DNA from: Microtetraspora sp. NBRC 13810
GTDB lineage: Bacteria > Actinomycetota > Actinomycetes > Streptosporangiales > Streptosporangiaceae
DNA: 64,000 nucleotides
Assembly: GCF_030268685.1 (NCBI RefSeq)
Contig: NZ_BSRQ01000010.1
Coordinates: 186,001-250,000 of the forward strand
Direction: 5' to 3'
A program made the position numbers and the translations under genes. Below, piece by piece: positions 8,197-17,142 of the stretch. Positions within the stretch are counted from its first letter, which is position 1. Each line of letters starts with the position of its first letter. The notes beneath the pieces were generated by a model that had not been told where the DNA came from, did no database searches, and saw nothing but the letters and a program-made list of their open reading frames with translations.

Positions 8197-10188
8197 ATGA
8201 ACGCCCCACACATCCACACCGCAGGCCCGCCCGACCCGGGCGGCGCGACGGGGCGCAACGAATCCGGCGGCCGGCCCGTCCCCGGGCGGCCGACGGCGCC
8301 ACAGCCGCGCATCCCCTGGTCCCGTGCCTGGATCTTCACCCTCGTCGCCGCGTTCTTCTTCCTCGTGTTCTTCGGCCCGGACATCTACGCGGCCATGACC
8401 ACGGACGACCTGACCTACAGCGGCTTCCTCGGCGACCTCACCCGCCACGCGGTGGCGACGGTGTCCGTCGGCAGCAGCGGAGAGCTGACCGGACGGCTGT
8501 CCACCGGGCAGGACTACGCCACCCAGGCCCCGGTGTGGGCGCTCAACACCAGCGACCTCGCCTCCCGCCTCACCGCGGCGGGCGTCCAGATCTCGGCCCA
8601 CCAGCAGGACGACACCCTGCGCAGGCTGGTCACGTCGCTGCTGCCGACGTTGCTCTTCCTCGGCGCCCTGGTCTGGGTGGGCAGCCGGATGCAGCAGGTG
8701 ATCGCCGCCGGGAGCGGCGCCATGGGCGGCGTGTTCCGGGGCAGGTCCCGGCTCACCGAGGCCGAGCGGCCCTCCGTGCGGTTCGACGACGTCGCCGGTT
8801 ACGAGGGCGTCAAGCAGGAGGTGCACGAGGTCGTCGACTTCCTCCAGCACCCCGACCGTTACCGCCGGGCCGGCGCGCAGGGGCCCCGCGGCGTGCTGCT
8901 CGTCGGGCCGCCCGGCACCGGCAAGACGCTGCTGGCCCGCGCCGTGGCCGGTGAGGCCCGGGTGCCGTTCTTCGCGGCCACCGGCAGCAGCTTCGTCGAG
9001 GTCTACGTCGGCCTCGGCGCCTCGCGGGTGCGCGAGATGTTCGCCGAGGCCCGCACGCACGCGCCGTCGATCGTGTTCATCGACGAGATCGACGCCGTCG
9101 GCGCCCGCCGTACGGCAGCCGGGCCGAACAAGAACGACGAGCGCGAGCAGACGCTCAACCAGCTCCTCGCCGAGATGGACGGGTTCACCCGGGACAGCAT
9201 GGTCGTCGTGCTGGCCAACACGAACCGGCCCGAGGTGCTCGACGCGGCCCTGCTGCGCCCCGGGCGCTTCGACCGCCAGGTGCAGGTGCCGCTGCCCGGC
9301 CAGGCCGACCGGCTGCGCATCCTCGACGTGCACGCCCGGGACAAGCCGCTGGCCTGCGACGTCGACCTGTCGGTGGTCTCCCGCGGCACCCCCGGGCTGA
9401 GCGGCGCCGATCTGGCCAACCTGGTCAACGAGGCCGCGCTGCAGGCCGCCAGGAACGACCGGGACGAGATCCGGGCGGCCGACTTCGACGAGGCCAGGGA
9501 CCGGCTGCTGCTGGGCAGGCGGGACGACTCCACCGCGCTGCTGCCCGACGAGCGGCTCACCGTCGCGGTGCACGAGAGCGGCCACGCCGTCGCGGCGGCG
9601 CTGTGCCCGACGGCCGACCTGGTCACGAAGATCACCATCCTGCCGGTGGGCGTCGCGCTGGGCGTGACCCACCAGCTGCCCAGGGACGAGCGCCGCCTGT
9701 ACACCGAGGAGTACCTGACCGAGTCGCTGACCGTCAGGCTGGCCGGCCGGGCCGCCGAGCGGCTCGTCCTGGAGCAGTCCTCGACCGGCGCCGCCCGCGA
9801 CCTGTCCACCGCCACCGAGCTGGCCGTGCGCATGGTGCGCGAGTACGGGCTGTCCCCGCAGCTCGGACCGGTCGCCTACCCCGGCGGCGCGCTGCCGCAG
9901 GCGAACGGCGACCCGCTGGAGCGCCCCTACGCCGAGGCCACCCAGCGGGTGATCGACGCCGAGGTGGGCAGGCTGCTCCGCAGGGCCGAGCAGTGCGCGG
10001 CGGCGCTGCTGGAACGGCACCGGGAGGCGCTGGACGAGCTCACCCGGCGGCTGCTGGACGAGGAGACCCTCGACGGCTGCGAGGTCTACGACATCGTCGG
10101 CTGCCTGCCGAGCGGGGAGACCGTCTGGGAGCCGATGGACGCCGCGGACGACCCGGGACCCTCGACCGGGATCGCCGGACGCCCTTGA
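8197..10188 (+). CDS. ftsH: FtsH-family membrane ATP-dependent zinc protease
   Basis: A 663-residue FtsH homologue that would extract and degrade membrane or soluble proteins at the inner membrane. A proline-rich N-terminus is followed by a first membrane helix (about 42-60), an extracytoplasmic domain of roughly 85 residues, and a second helix (about 145-161). The AAA domain has Walker A GPPGTGKT (237-244), Walker B IVFIDEID and the second region of homology LLRPGRFDRQ. The protease site is HESGH (459-463), with the third zinc ligand expected in AARDLSTATELA. Length matches the family, and all catalytic residues are present. Actinomycetes often carry more than one FtsH; the long N-terminus and isolated position suggest this is an accessory copy. 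Confidence 0.93.
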   Translation: MNAPHIHTAGPPDPGGATGRNESGGRPVPGRPTAPQPRIPWSRAWIFTLVAAFFFLVFFGPDIYAAMTTDDLTYSGFLGDLTRHAVATVSVGSSGELTGRLSTGQDYATQAPVWALNTSDLASRLTAAGVQISAHQQDDTLRRLVTSLLPTLLFLGALVWVGSRMQQVIAAGSGAMGGVFRGRSRLTEAERPSVRFDDVAGYEGVKQEVHEVVDFLQHPDRYRRAGAQGPRGVLLVGPPGTGKTLLARAVAGEARVPFFAATGSSFVEVYVGLGASRVREMFAEARTHAPSIVFIDEIDAVGARRTAAGPNKNDEREQTLNQLLAEMDGFTRDSMVVVLANTNRPEVLDAALLRPGRFDRQVQVPLPGQADRLRILDVHARDKPLACDVDLSVVSRGTPGLSGADLANLVNEAALQAARNDRDEIRAADFDEARDRLLLGRRDDSTALLPDERLTVAVHESGHAVAAALCPTADLVTKITILPVGVALGVTHQLPRDERRLYTEEYLTESLTVRLAGRAAERLVLEQSSTGAARDLSTATELAVRMVREYGLSPQLGPVAYPGGALPQANGDPLERPYAEATQRVIDAEVGRLLRRAEQCAAALLERHREALDELTRRLLDEETLDGCEVYDIVGCLPSGETVWEPMDAADDPGPSTGIAGRP

Positions 10189-10278
10189 ACCTGCGCATAC
10201 CGTTAGGCGCGATTACCCAGGCGCCACCGTGCGGAATGAACCCTACCCAAGCGGCTGTCTCCGGAACGGTGGTAAGGA

Positions 10279-10752
10279 GTGGGTGGTCTCGAACCCAGGA
10301 GCTTTCTCAGCTCCTGCCTGCTGCTGCTCCTGGTCGAGCGGCCGGACCACGGGTACGACCTCGTCGAGCGGCTGCGTCCCTTCGGCGTCGCCGACGGTGA
10401 CACCGGCAGCGTCTACCGGGCGCTGCGCGCGCTGGAGCGGCGCGGCTGCCTCAGCTCCGACTGGACGCCCTCCAACTCCGGCCCCGCGCGGCGGATCTAC
10501 ATGCTGACCGCCCAGGGACACGCGGAGCTGTCGGCGTGGCTCGGCACCCTGGAGGAGACCCGCACCAGGCTCGACTACTGCCTGCGCCGGCTCACGCCGC
10601 TCATCAAGCAGCACCGGCCGCCCGGCGCCGGGATCGGCCCGGGGGAAGGGAACGCGGATGGTCCCGCTGATCGAGGAGGCGTGCGAGTCCCGCGCCGCGC
10701 CGCACCGGGCCCTGGCCCTGGACGCGGAGCGGATCGCCCTCGCCTGCCGTGA
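10279..10752 (+). CDS. PadR-family transcriptional regulator at the head of the hydrogenase accessory operon
   Basis: The first 110 residues form a PadR-type winged helix: SSCLLLLLVERPDHGYDL, then SVYRALRALERRGCL as recognition region and the wing GPARRIYMLTAQGHAEL. PadR proteins usually repress small operons. The last 40-odd residues are proline/glycine/arginine-rich and overlap the next gene by 95 bases in another frame, so the conserved protein probably ends functionally near residue 110. The only start in frame is a GTG that directly abuts an AAGGAG element, an unusually tight spacing. As first gene of the plus-strand hydrogenase arm it is the best candidate regulator of the locus. Confidence 0.75.
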   Translation: MGGLEPRSFLSSCLLLLLVERPDHGYDLVERLRPFGVADGDTGSVYRALRALERRGCLSSDWTPSNSGPARRIYMLTAQGHAELSAWLGTLEETRTRLDYCLRRLTPLIKQHRPPGAGIGPGEGNADGPADRGGVRVPRRAAPGPGPGRGADRPRLP

Positions 10753-11236
10753 CATGGCGCAGCGCTTCCACGCCGGCGGCAGGCTGCTGACCTTCGGCAA
10801 CGGCACGGCCGCCGCCGACGCCGGGCACCTGGCCGTGGAGTTCTCCCATCCGGTGGGCGTCGGGAAGCGCGCCCTGCCGGCGATCTCGCTGGCCGGCGAC
10901 GCCGCCGCGGTGACCGGCCTGGCCCGTCTCGGCGGTCAGGCCGCCGCCTTCTCCGCACAGCTCCGGCTGCTGGGCGGCCCGGGGGACGTCGCGGTGGGCA
11001 TCGTCGCCGGCGACCCGTGCGAGAACGTCCGCACCGCCCTGGCCGCCGCCCGCGAGCTGGGCATGCTCACCGTCGCCCTCACCGGGCAGGCCACCGCGGG
11101 CGTGACCGCGGACCACCTGCTCGCCGCCGGCAGCGACGACCCGCTGATCACCCGCGAACTGCACGTGACCACCTATCACCTCCTGTGGGAACTCGTCCAC
11201 ATGTTCTTCGAACACTCCGCCCGGGTGTCCCGGTGA
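10658..11236 (+). CDS. SIS-domain protein, GmhA-like (first of two in the hydrogenase locus)
   Basis: A 192-residue SIS-domain protein of the sedoheptulose-7-phosphate isomerase (GmhA) type. The phospho-sugar loop appears as LTFGNGTAAADAGHLAVEF, a degenerate form of the family's FGNGGSxxDAQ signature, so isomerase activity is doubtful. Histidines occur in TTYHLLWELVH. The ATG start has a GGGGGAAGGG ribosome site. The stop overlaps the GTG start of a HypC-like gene. GmhA-like genes are a recurring but unexplained part of actinobacterial hydrogenase loci; a role in maturation is inferred from position alone. Confidence 0.75.
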   Translation: MVPLIEEACESRAAPHRALALDAERIALACRDMAQRFHAGGRLLTFGNGTAAADAGHLAVEFSHPVGVGKRALPAISLAGDAAAVTGLARLGGQAAAFSAQLRLLGGPGDVAVGIVAGDPCENVRTALAAARELGMLTVALTGQATAGVTADHLLAAGSDDPLITRELHVTTYHLLWELVHMFFEHSARVSR

Positions 11237-11490
11237 CCGGCCCGCGCCATCCGCCGGGCGAGGGATCGTCCTGCCCCGGCGACGTCTGCGTGACCTGCTC
11301 CGACACCGCCGTCCCCGTCACGGTGACCGAACTGCTGCCCGGCGGGCTGGCCCTGGCCGACACCGGCGCCGGGATCGAGGAGATCAGCGTGGCGCTGGTC
11401 AGGGCCGGGGTCGGCGACGTGGTCATGGTGCACGCCAAGGAGGCCATCGCGGTCCTCGGCCGGCCCCCTTCCGCCGGAGCCCCCTCGTGA
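11233..11490 (+). CDS. HypC/HybG/HupF-like chaperone paralogue with displaced cysteine motif
   Basis: An 85-residue HypC-like protein. Classical HypC begins Met-Cys and uses that cysteine to carry the Fe(CN)2CO unit. Here a 14-residue leader precedes the cysteines, which occur as SCPGDVCVTCSD, followed by the beta-barrel strands ITV-like PVTVTELL, GLALADTG and VGDVVMVHAKEAI. The GTG start overlaps the stop of the first SIS gene (GTGA) and its stop overlaps the GTG of the second SIS gene, so the three are tightly coupled. A canonical hypC lies elsewhere in the locus, so this paralogue probably has a different or additional partner. Confidence 0.72.
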   Translation: MTGPRHPPGEGSSCPGDVCVTCSDTAVPVTVTELLPGGLALADTGAGIEEISVALVRAGVGDVVMVHAKEAIAVLGRPPSAGAPS

Positions 11491-12155
11491 CCGGCCCGGT
11501 CGGGCGGCCCGCGAACGGGTCGGTGTACCCGTTCCCGCACCGGGGCGGCGGGGACGACGAGACGGTGTTCGCCGAGGTCGTCAGGTCCACCGCCGAGAAG
11601 GCGCACGAGGCGCTTGACCTGCGGGTGCGCGTGCTGCGGGAGCTCGGCCCCCGGCTGTCGGCGTGCGCGGACGCGATGACCGCCGCGTTCCGGGGCGGCG
11701 GCAGGCTCTTCGCCTTCGGCAACGGCGGCAGCAGCACCGACGCCCAGGCGGTGGCCCAGCTGTTCCTGGCCCCCCGCCGGGCCGGGCGCCCGCTGCCGGC
11801 CGTCACGCTCACCGGTGACGTCGCCCTGCTGACCGCGCTCGGCAACGACGTGGGCTTCGAGGTGATCTTCGCCAGGCAGATCGCCGCCCTGGGCGCCCCC
11901 GGCGACATCGCCGTCGGCCTGTCCACCAGCGGCGGTTCGGCCAACGTCGTGCTCGGCCTGGAGGAGGCGAGCCGCCGCGGCATGGTGACGGTCGGCCTCG
12001 CCGGCTCCGGCGGGGGCCGGATGGCCGAAGCCGGCGTCACCGGCCACCTCCTCGTCGTCCCCTCCGCGTCCGTGCACCGCGTCCAGGAGGCGCAGACCAC
12101 GATGTGCCACGTGCTGTGGGAGCTCGTCCAGCGATCGCTGGCCGAGCCGACCTGA
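11487..12155 (+). CDS. SIS-domain protein, GmhA-like (second of two in the hydrogenase locus)
   Basis: A 222-residue SIS-domain protein with a well preserved sedoheptulose-7-phosphate isomerase signature, FAFGNGGSSTDAQAVAQLF, and a second phosphate-binding loop GLSTSGGSANVV. The C-terminal helix contains the Glu/His-rich VQEAQTTMCHVLWEL seen in GmhA enzymes. The gene starts at a GTG overlapping the preceding TGA, and is followed after three bases by hypF. GmhA normally makes a precursor of heptose in lipopolysaccharide, which a Gram-positive actinomycete lacks, so a role in hydrogenase maturation or in making a small ligand precursor is a reasonable but untested inference. Confidence 0.78.
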   Translation: MTGPVGRPANGSVYPFPHRGGGDDETVFAEVVRSTAEKAHEALDLRVRVLRELGPRLSACADAMTAAFRGGGRLFAFGNGGSSTDAQAVAQLFLAPRRAGRPLPAVTLTGDVALLTALGNDVGFEVIFARQIAALGAPGDIAVGLSTSGGSANVVLGLEEASRRGMVTVGLAGSGGGRMAEAGVTGHLLVVPSASVHRVQEAQTTMCHVLWELVQRSLAEPT

Positions 12156-12158
12156 CCG

Positions 12159-14615
12159 GTGGCGGAGGACGCGACCGGCCCGGTGCGATCGCTGGTCCGG
12201 GTCCGGGGGGTGGTGCAGGGGGTCGGGTTCCGGCCTTTCGTGCACGCGCTGGCGGTGCGGTACGGGCTGGCGGGCCTGGTGGGGAACGATCCCGGCGGCG
12301 TGTTCATCGAGGCCGAGGGGCCGGTGGCCGCGGTGAGCGCGCTGGTGGAGGACGTGCGCCACCGGGCTCCGGCGCTCGCCGTGGTGGAACGGGTCGAGGT
12401 GACGCCGATCGCGCCGACCGGGACCGCCGGGTTCCACATCGTGCCCAGCCTGCCGTACGGCGGCGGCCGCACCCTCGTCCCGCCGGACGCGGCCACCTGC
12501 GACGCCTGCCTGGCCGAGCTGAACGACCCGGCCGACCGCAGGTACCGGTACCCGTTCGTCAACTGCACCGGGTGCGGTCCCCGGTACACCATCGTGACCG
12601 CGCTGCCGTACGACCGTCCGGCGACCACGATGGCCGGCTTCCCGCTGTGTCCCGCGTGCCGGGCGGAGTACGAGGACCCGGCCGACCGGCGGTTCCACGC
12701 CCAGCCGGTCTGCTGCCCCGCCTGCGGTCCCGTCCTGTCCCTGGTCACGCCCGGCGGCGCCGCGATCCCCGGCGACCCGGTGGGCGCGGCGGCGGCGCTG
12801 CTGGCCGCCGGCGGGATCGTCGCGATCAAGGGCCTCGGCGGCTACCATCTCGCCGCCGACGCCACCGACGAGCGCGCCGTCGCGACCCTGCGCGCCCGCA
12901 AACACCGCCCGCACAAACCGTTCGCCCTCATGCTCCCCGACCTCACAGCCGTCTCCCTCCTCTGCCACCTCGACCTCCCCGCCCCCCTCACCTCCGGTGA
13001 CCATCGCTCCGGTGACGGTTTCCGGGACTCCGTGGCCGGCGTGCTCACCGGCCCGAGGCGGCCCATCGTGCTGCTGCCCCGGCGGCCGGGCGGCGGGGTC
13101 GCGCCCTCGGTGGCGCCGTCGGACGACGTGCTCGGCGTGATGCTGCCGTACACGCCGTTGCACCATCTGCTGACCGGGGAGGTGGGCCGGCCGCTCGTAC
13201 TGACCAGCGGCAACGTGGCGGACGAGCCCATCGCCCACCGTGACGGCGACGCCCTGGCCCGGCTCGGCGCCGTCGCGGACGCGTTCCTCACCCATGACCG
13301 GCCGATCCACGTCCCGGCCGACGACTCGGTGGTCCGCGTCTTCCGCGGCACGCAGGTCCCGGTACGGCGGGCCCGCGGCCACGCGCCGGAGCCGATCACG
13401 CTCCCCCGGCCGCTGCCCCGGCCGGTGCTCGCCTGCGGCGCCGAGCTGAAGAGCACGTTCTGCCTGGCCACGGACCGGCACGCGTTCCTCTCCCCGCACA
13501 TCGGCGACCTGGAGAACTACGAGACGCTGCGCGCGTTCACCGGCGGGATCGAGCACTTCCGCCGCCTCTTCGGCATCGACCCGGCCGTGGTGGCGCACGA
13601 CCTGCACCCGGAGTACCTCTCGACGAAGTACGCGCTCGGCCTGCCCGGCGTCGAGACGGTCGCGGTGCAGCACCACCACGCGCACATCGCCTCCTGCCTG
13701 GCCGACAACGGCGAGACGGGACCGGTCGTCGGGATCGCGCTCGACGGCACCGGGTACGGCCCTGACGGGACCATCTGGGGCGGGGAGCTGCTGGTGGCGG
13801 ACCTGGCGGGCTTCCGGCGGGCCGGGCACCTGGAGCCGGTGCGGATGCCGGGAGGCGTCACCGCCATCAGGCAACCCTGGCGGATGGCCGCCGCCTACCT
13901 CCACACCGCCTACGGCCCCGCCGCCGACAACGACGACGGCCACAGCCACGGCCCCACGGCCGGCCGGCACGCCCCGTACGGCTCCGCGCCGGTCGGCGGG
14001 CTCGGGGTGGTGCGGCGGAACGCGGCCCGCTGGCCGGCGGTCGCCGCGCTGCTGGCGGCCGGACCCGCCGCCGGGGCCGCCGCCCCGCTCACCTCCAGCG
14101 CCGGCCGCCTCTTCGACGCCGTCTCCGCCCTGCTCGGCCTGCACGACACGGTGACCTACGAGGGCCAGGCCGCGATGGAGCTCGAACGGCGGGCGGACCG
14201 CACCGTCCGGGACGGCTACCCGGTGAGTGTGACGGCGACCGCCCCGGCCGCCGGGGAGGACGTGCTGGTGATCCGTGGCACGGACCTGGTCCGGGGGGTG
14301 GTCGAGGATCTGGGGCGGGGGGTGCAGCCCGCGGTGATCGCGGCCCGGTTCCACCACGGGCTGGCCGCCGCGGTGGTGACCGCGGCGGCCCGCGTCGCGG
14401 CGGGCGCCGATCTGGGCACGGTGGCCCTGTCCGGCGGGGTGTTCGGCAACATGCTGCTGCTCGGCGCGGTCGCCGACGGTCTCGCCCGCGCGGGCCTGCG
14501 CGTCCTGCTCCACCGCCGGGTCCCCGGCAACGACGGCGGCGTCAGCCTCGGCCAGGCCGCCGTGGCGGGCGCGCTCGACGCCCGCCGCGGCGCCGTCGGC
14601 CGGCCGCCTCCCTGA
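12159..14615 (+). CDS. hypF: HypF carbamoyltransferase (cyanide ligand synthesis for NiFe hydrogenase)
   Basis: An 818-residue HypF, which converts carbamoyl phosphate and ATP to a carbamoyl group passed to HypE. Domains in order: acylphosphatase-like (VRGVVQGVGFRPFVHALA, about 12-30), two zinc-finger units (CDACLAEL with NCTGCGPRY, then CPACRAEY with CCPACGP), a YrdC-like domain (IKGLGGYHLA, RKHRPHKPFALM) and a Kae1-like domain with the metal motif QHHHAHIAS, ALDGTGYG and LSGGVFGN. All catalytic regions look intact and the length is close to other HypF proteins. It starts at GTG three bases after the SIS gene and converges with hypE with an 11-base gap, so each operon arm supplies part of the maturation machinery. 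Confidence 0.95.
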   Translation: MAEDATGPVRSLVRVRGVVQGVGFRPFVHALAVRYGLAGLVGNDPGGVFIEAEGPVAAVSALVEDVRHRAPALAVVERVEVTPIAPTGTAGFHIVPSLPYGGGRTLVPPDAATCDACLAELNDPADRRYRYPFVNCTGCGPRYTIVTALPYDRPATTMAGFPLCPACRAEYEDPADRRFHAQPVCCPACGPVLSLVTPGGAAIPGDPVGAAAALLAAGGIVAIKGLGGYHLAADATDERAVATLRARKHRPHKPFALMLPDLTAVSLLCHLDLPAPLTSGDHRSGDGFRDSVAGVLTGPRRPIVLLPRRPGGGVAPSVAPSDDVLGVMLPYTPLHHLLTGEVGRPLVLTSGNVADEPIAHRDGDALARLGAVADAFLTHDRPIHVPADDSVVRVFRGTQVPVRRARGHAPEPITLPRPLPRPVLACGAELKSTFCLATDRHAFLSPHIGDLENYETLRAFTGGIEHFRRLFGIDPAVVAHDLHPEYLSTKYALGLPGVETVAVQHHHAHIASCLADNGETGPVVGIALDGTGYGPDGTIWGGELLVADLAGFRRAGHLEPVRMPGGVTAIRQPWRMAAAYLHTAYGPAADNDDGHSHGPTAGRHAPYGSAPVGGLGVVRRNAARWPAVAALLAAGPAAGAAAPLTSSAGRLFDAVSALLGLHDTVTYEGQAAMELERRADRTVRDGYPVSVTATAPAAGEDVLVIRGTDLVRGVVEDLGRGVQPAVIAARFHHGLAAAVVTAAARVAAGADLGTVALSGGVFGNMLLLGAVADGLARAGLRVLLHRRVPGNDGGVSLGQAAVAGALDARRGAVGRPPP

Positions 14616-14626
14616 CGGCGGCGTGG

Positions 14627-15733
14627 TCAGCAGATGCGGGGCAACGGGTCTCCGACGAGGACGTCGACGATCCGGGTGCCGCCGAAGGCGGTCCTGAGCA
14701 GGACCAGGCCCGGCGGATCGTCCTTGATCGTGCCGATCACGGCGGCGTCTTCGCCCAGCGGGTGCCCGCGCAGCGCCTCGACGGCCCGCCCGGCGCACTC
14801 CCCGGCGACCACGGCGACGAACCTGCCCTCGCAGGCGACATAGAGCGGGTCGATGCCGAGCAGCTCGCACACGCCGGTGACCTCGGGCCGTACCGGGACC
14901 GCGTCCTCCTCCACCACCACGGCCACCCGGGCGGCGGTGGCCACCTCGTTGAGGATGGTGGCGACCCCGCCGCGGGTGGCGTCGCGCAGCGTCCGCACCT
15001 GGCCGGGGACGGCGTCGAGCAGCGTGGCGACGACGTCGTGCAGCGGCGCGGTGTCGGAGCGCAGGCCGGACTCGATGCCGAACTCGCCGCGGGCCAGCAT
15101 GATCGCCGCGCCGTGGTCGCCGATCGGGCCGGACACGACGACCGCGTCGCCCGGCCGCGCGGCGGTCAGCGACGGCGCCGACGGGCGTTCCAGGAGCCCG
15201 ACGCCGGAGGTCGTGACGTAACAGCCGTCGGCCTTGCCCCGCTGGACGACCTTGGTGTCGCCGGTCACGATGGACACGCCCGCCGCCCGCGCCGCGGCGG
15301 ACATCGAGGCGGTGATCCGGCGCAGGTCGGCCACCGGGAACCCTTCCTCGAGGATGAACCCCGCCGACAGGTAGAGCGGCCTCGCCCCGCAGACCGCGAG
15401 GTCGTTCACGGTCCCGTTGACGGCCAGGTCGCCGATGTCGCCGCCGGGGAAGAAGAGCGGCGAGACCACGTAGGAGTCGGTGGTGAACACCGCCCGCGCG
15501 CCGTCCAGCGGCAGCGTGGCCCCGTCCTCCAGCGGCGCCAGCAGCGGGTTGCCGAACGCCTCCAGGAAGACCGCGTCGATCAGCGTCCGGGTGGCCCGGC
15601 CGCCCGCGCCGTGGGCCAGCGTGATCCGCTCCTCCCGGACGACCGCCTTGCGCCGCCGCGCGCGCTCCACCCGCGCCAGGACCTGCGACTCCTTGGCGCC
15701 TCGCGCCTCCACGGCGATGGGATCGGAGTTCAT
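14627..15733 (-). CDS. hypE: HypE, carbamoyl dehydratase
   Basis: A 368-residue member of the PurM/ThiL-like ATP-binding family. HypE accepts the carbamoyl group from HypF on its C-terminal cysteine and dehydrates it to a thiocyanate that becomes the CN ligand of the active-site iron. The protein ends with the diagnostic PRIC. Also visible are AHGAGGRATRTLI, TTDSYVVSPLFFPGGDIG and TRGGVATILNE. The N-terminal 35 residues are longer than in many HypE proteins and highly charged. The ATG overlaps the stop of hypD by four bases, making it the last gene of the minus-strand hydrogenase operon. Confidence 0.95.
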   Translation of the reverse strand: MNSDPIAVEARGAKESQVLARVERARRRKAVVREERITLAHGAGGRATRTLIDAVFLEAFGNPLLAPLEDGATLPLDGARAVFTTDSYVVSPLFFPGGDIGDLAVNGTVNDLAVCGARPLYLSAGFILEEGFPVADLRRITASMSAAARAAGVSIVTGDTKVVQRGKADGCYVTTSGVGLLERPSAPSLTAARPGDAVVVSGPIGDHGAAIMLARGEFGIESGLRSDTAPLHDVVATLLDAVPGQVRTLRDATRGGVATILNEVATAARVAVVVEEDAVPVRPEVTGVCELLGIDPLYVACEGRFVAVVAGECAGRAVEALRGHPLGEDAAVIGTIKDDPPGLVLLRTAFGGTRIVDVLVGDPLPRIC

Positions 15734-16857
15734 GCGCGGGTCGCCTCCCTGACCCGCTCCCGGCTGAAGCGGCCGAAGTTGTAGTAGGCGGCGCAGGCGC
15801 CCTCCGAGGAGACCATGCAGGTCCCGATCGGCGTCTCGGGCGTGCAGGCGGTGCCGAACACCTTGCACTCCCACGGTTTGAGCACGCCCTTGAGTACCTC
15901 GCCGCACTGGCAGGACTTGGGGTCGGCGATCCGCGCGCCGGGCACGTCGAAGATCCGCTCGGCGTCGAAGGCGGCGTACTCGTCGGACATCTCCAGCGCC
16001 GAATGGGAGATGAAGCCGAGGCCGCGCCACTCGAAGTGCGGCCGCACCCGCATCACCTTCCCGATGGCCTCCAGGGCGATCCGGTTGCCCTCCCACGGCA
16101 CCACCCGGGCGTACTGGTTCTCCACCACGGAGCGCCCCTCGCCCACCTGGGCCAGCAGCATGTCCACCGACTGCAGGATGTCCAGCGGCTCGAACCCGGC
16201 GACCACCAGCGGCTTGCCGTGCTCCTCCGCGATGAACCGGTACGGCTCGCAGCCGATCACGGCCGAGACGTGGCCGGGACCGACGAAGCCGTCGAGCCGC
16301 AGGTCGGGCGAGTCGAGGATGGCCTTGATCGCCGGGATGATCAGGACGTGGTTGCAGAACACGGAGAAGTTCCCGACGCCCTCCTCGGCCGCGCGCAGCA
16401 CGGTCATCGCCGTGGACGGCGTCGTGGTCTCGAAGCCGATCCCCATGAAGACCACGTTGCGGTCCGGGTTCTCCCTGGCGATCTTGAGTGCGTCCAGCGG
16501 CGAGTACACCATCCGGATGTCGGCGCCCTCGGCCTTGGCGTCGAGGAAGGACCCCTCACCGCCGGGCACCCGCATCATGTCGCCGAACGACGTCATGATC
16601 ACGTCGGGCCGCCGGGCGATGTGGATGGCGTCGTCCACCCGTCCCATCGGGATGACGCACACCGGGCAGCCCGGCCCGTGCACCAGCGTCACGGCCGGCG
16701 GCAGGTGGTCCTCCAGGCCGTGCTTGTAGATGGTGTGGGTGTGCCCGCCGCACACCTCCATGAACTTGTACTCCCTGCCGGGCTCGCACCGGGAGGCGAT
16801 CCGCGCGGCGAGCGCCCGGGCCGCCGCGGCGTCGCGGTACTCATCGACGAACCGCAT
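15730..16857 (-). CDS. hypD: HypD, Fe(CN)2CO scaffold protein
   Basis: A 375-residue HypD, the iron-sulfur scaffold on which, with HypC, the Fe(CN)2CO cofactor of NiFe hydrogenase is built. Conserved cysteine motifs are present: MEVCGGHTHTIYKHG, GPGCPVCVIP, and the C-terminal cluster KSCQCGEVLKG with CKVFGTACTPETPIGTCMVSSEGAC. GFETTTPSTAMT and CNHVLIIPA are family blocks. The ATG is thirteen bases from the end of hypC. Length and all motifs agree with functional HypD. Its stop overlaps the hypE start. Confidence 0.96.
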   Translation of the reverse strand: MRFVDEYRDAAAARALAARIASRCEPGREYKFMEVCGGHTHTIYKHGLEDHLPPAVTLVHGPGCPVCVIPMGRVDDAIHIARRPDVIMTSFGDMMRVPGGEGSFLDAKAEGADIRMVYSPLDALKIARENPDRNVVFMGIGFETTTPSTAMTVLRAAEEGVGNFSVFCNHVLIIPAIKAILDSPDLRLDGFVGPGHVSAVIGCEPYRFIAEEHGKPLVVAGFEPLDILQSVDMLLAQVGEGRSVVENQYARVVPWEGNRIALEAIGKVMRVRPHFEWRGLGFISHSALEMSDEYAAFDAERIFDVPGARIADPKSCQCGEVLKGVLKPWECKVFGTACTPETPIGTCMVSSEGACAAYYNFGRFSRERVREATRA

Positions 16858-16869
16858 GGTCCACCCCGT

Positions 16870-17142
16870 TCATGTGATGTCCGACCCTTTCAGCGCGTCG
16901 ATCTCGTCGTCGTACGCCTGCCCGGTGCCGAGGAGCATGTCCAGGACCGCCTTGGCCTCCGACTCGGAGATCTTGGACAGGGCGAAGCCCACGTGGACGA
17001 GGACCCAGTCGCCGGGCTTGAGGTCCTCCCCCGCGAGCAGCGCCACGTTGATGCGCCGGCGGACCCCGCTGATGTCCACGACCGCGAGATCGGCGTGTTC
17101 CTCGGCGGGGCCCACCAGCTCACCGGGGATGCCGAGACACAT
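16870..17142 (-). CDS. hypC: HypC, hydrogenase maturation chaperone
   Basis: A 90-residue canonical HypC. It begins MCLGIPGEL, so after Met removal the N-terminal Cys is free to bind the iron cofactor and the large-subunit precursor. The beta-barrel core follows (DLAVVDISGVRRRINVALL, GDWVLVHVGFALSKI) and a helical tail. The start overlaps the 3' end of hypA by 23 bases, and the stop lies close before hypD. It contrasts with the second, divergent HypC-like protein encoded in the plus-strand arm. Confidence 0.95.
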   Translation of the reverse strand: MCLGIPGELVGPAEEHADLAVVDISGVRRRINVALLAGEDLKPGDWVLVHVGFALSKISESEAKAVLDMLLGTGQAYDDEIDALKGSDIT

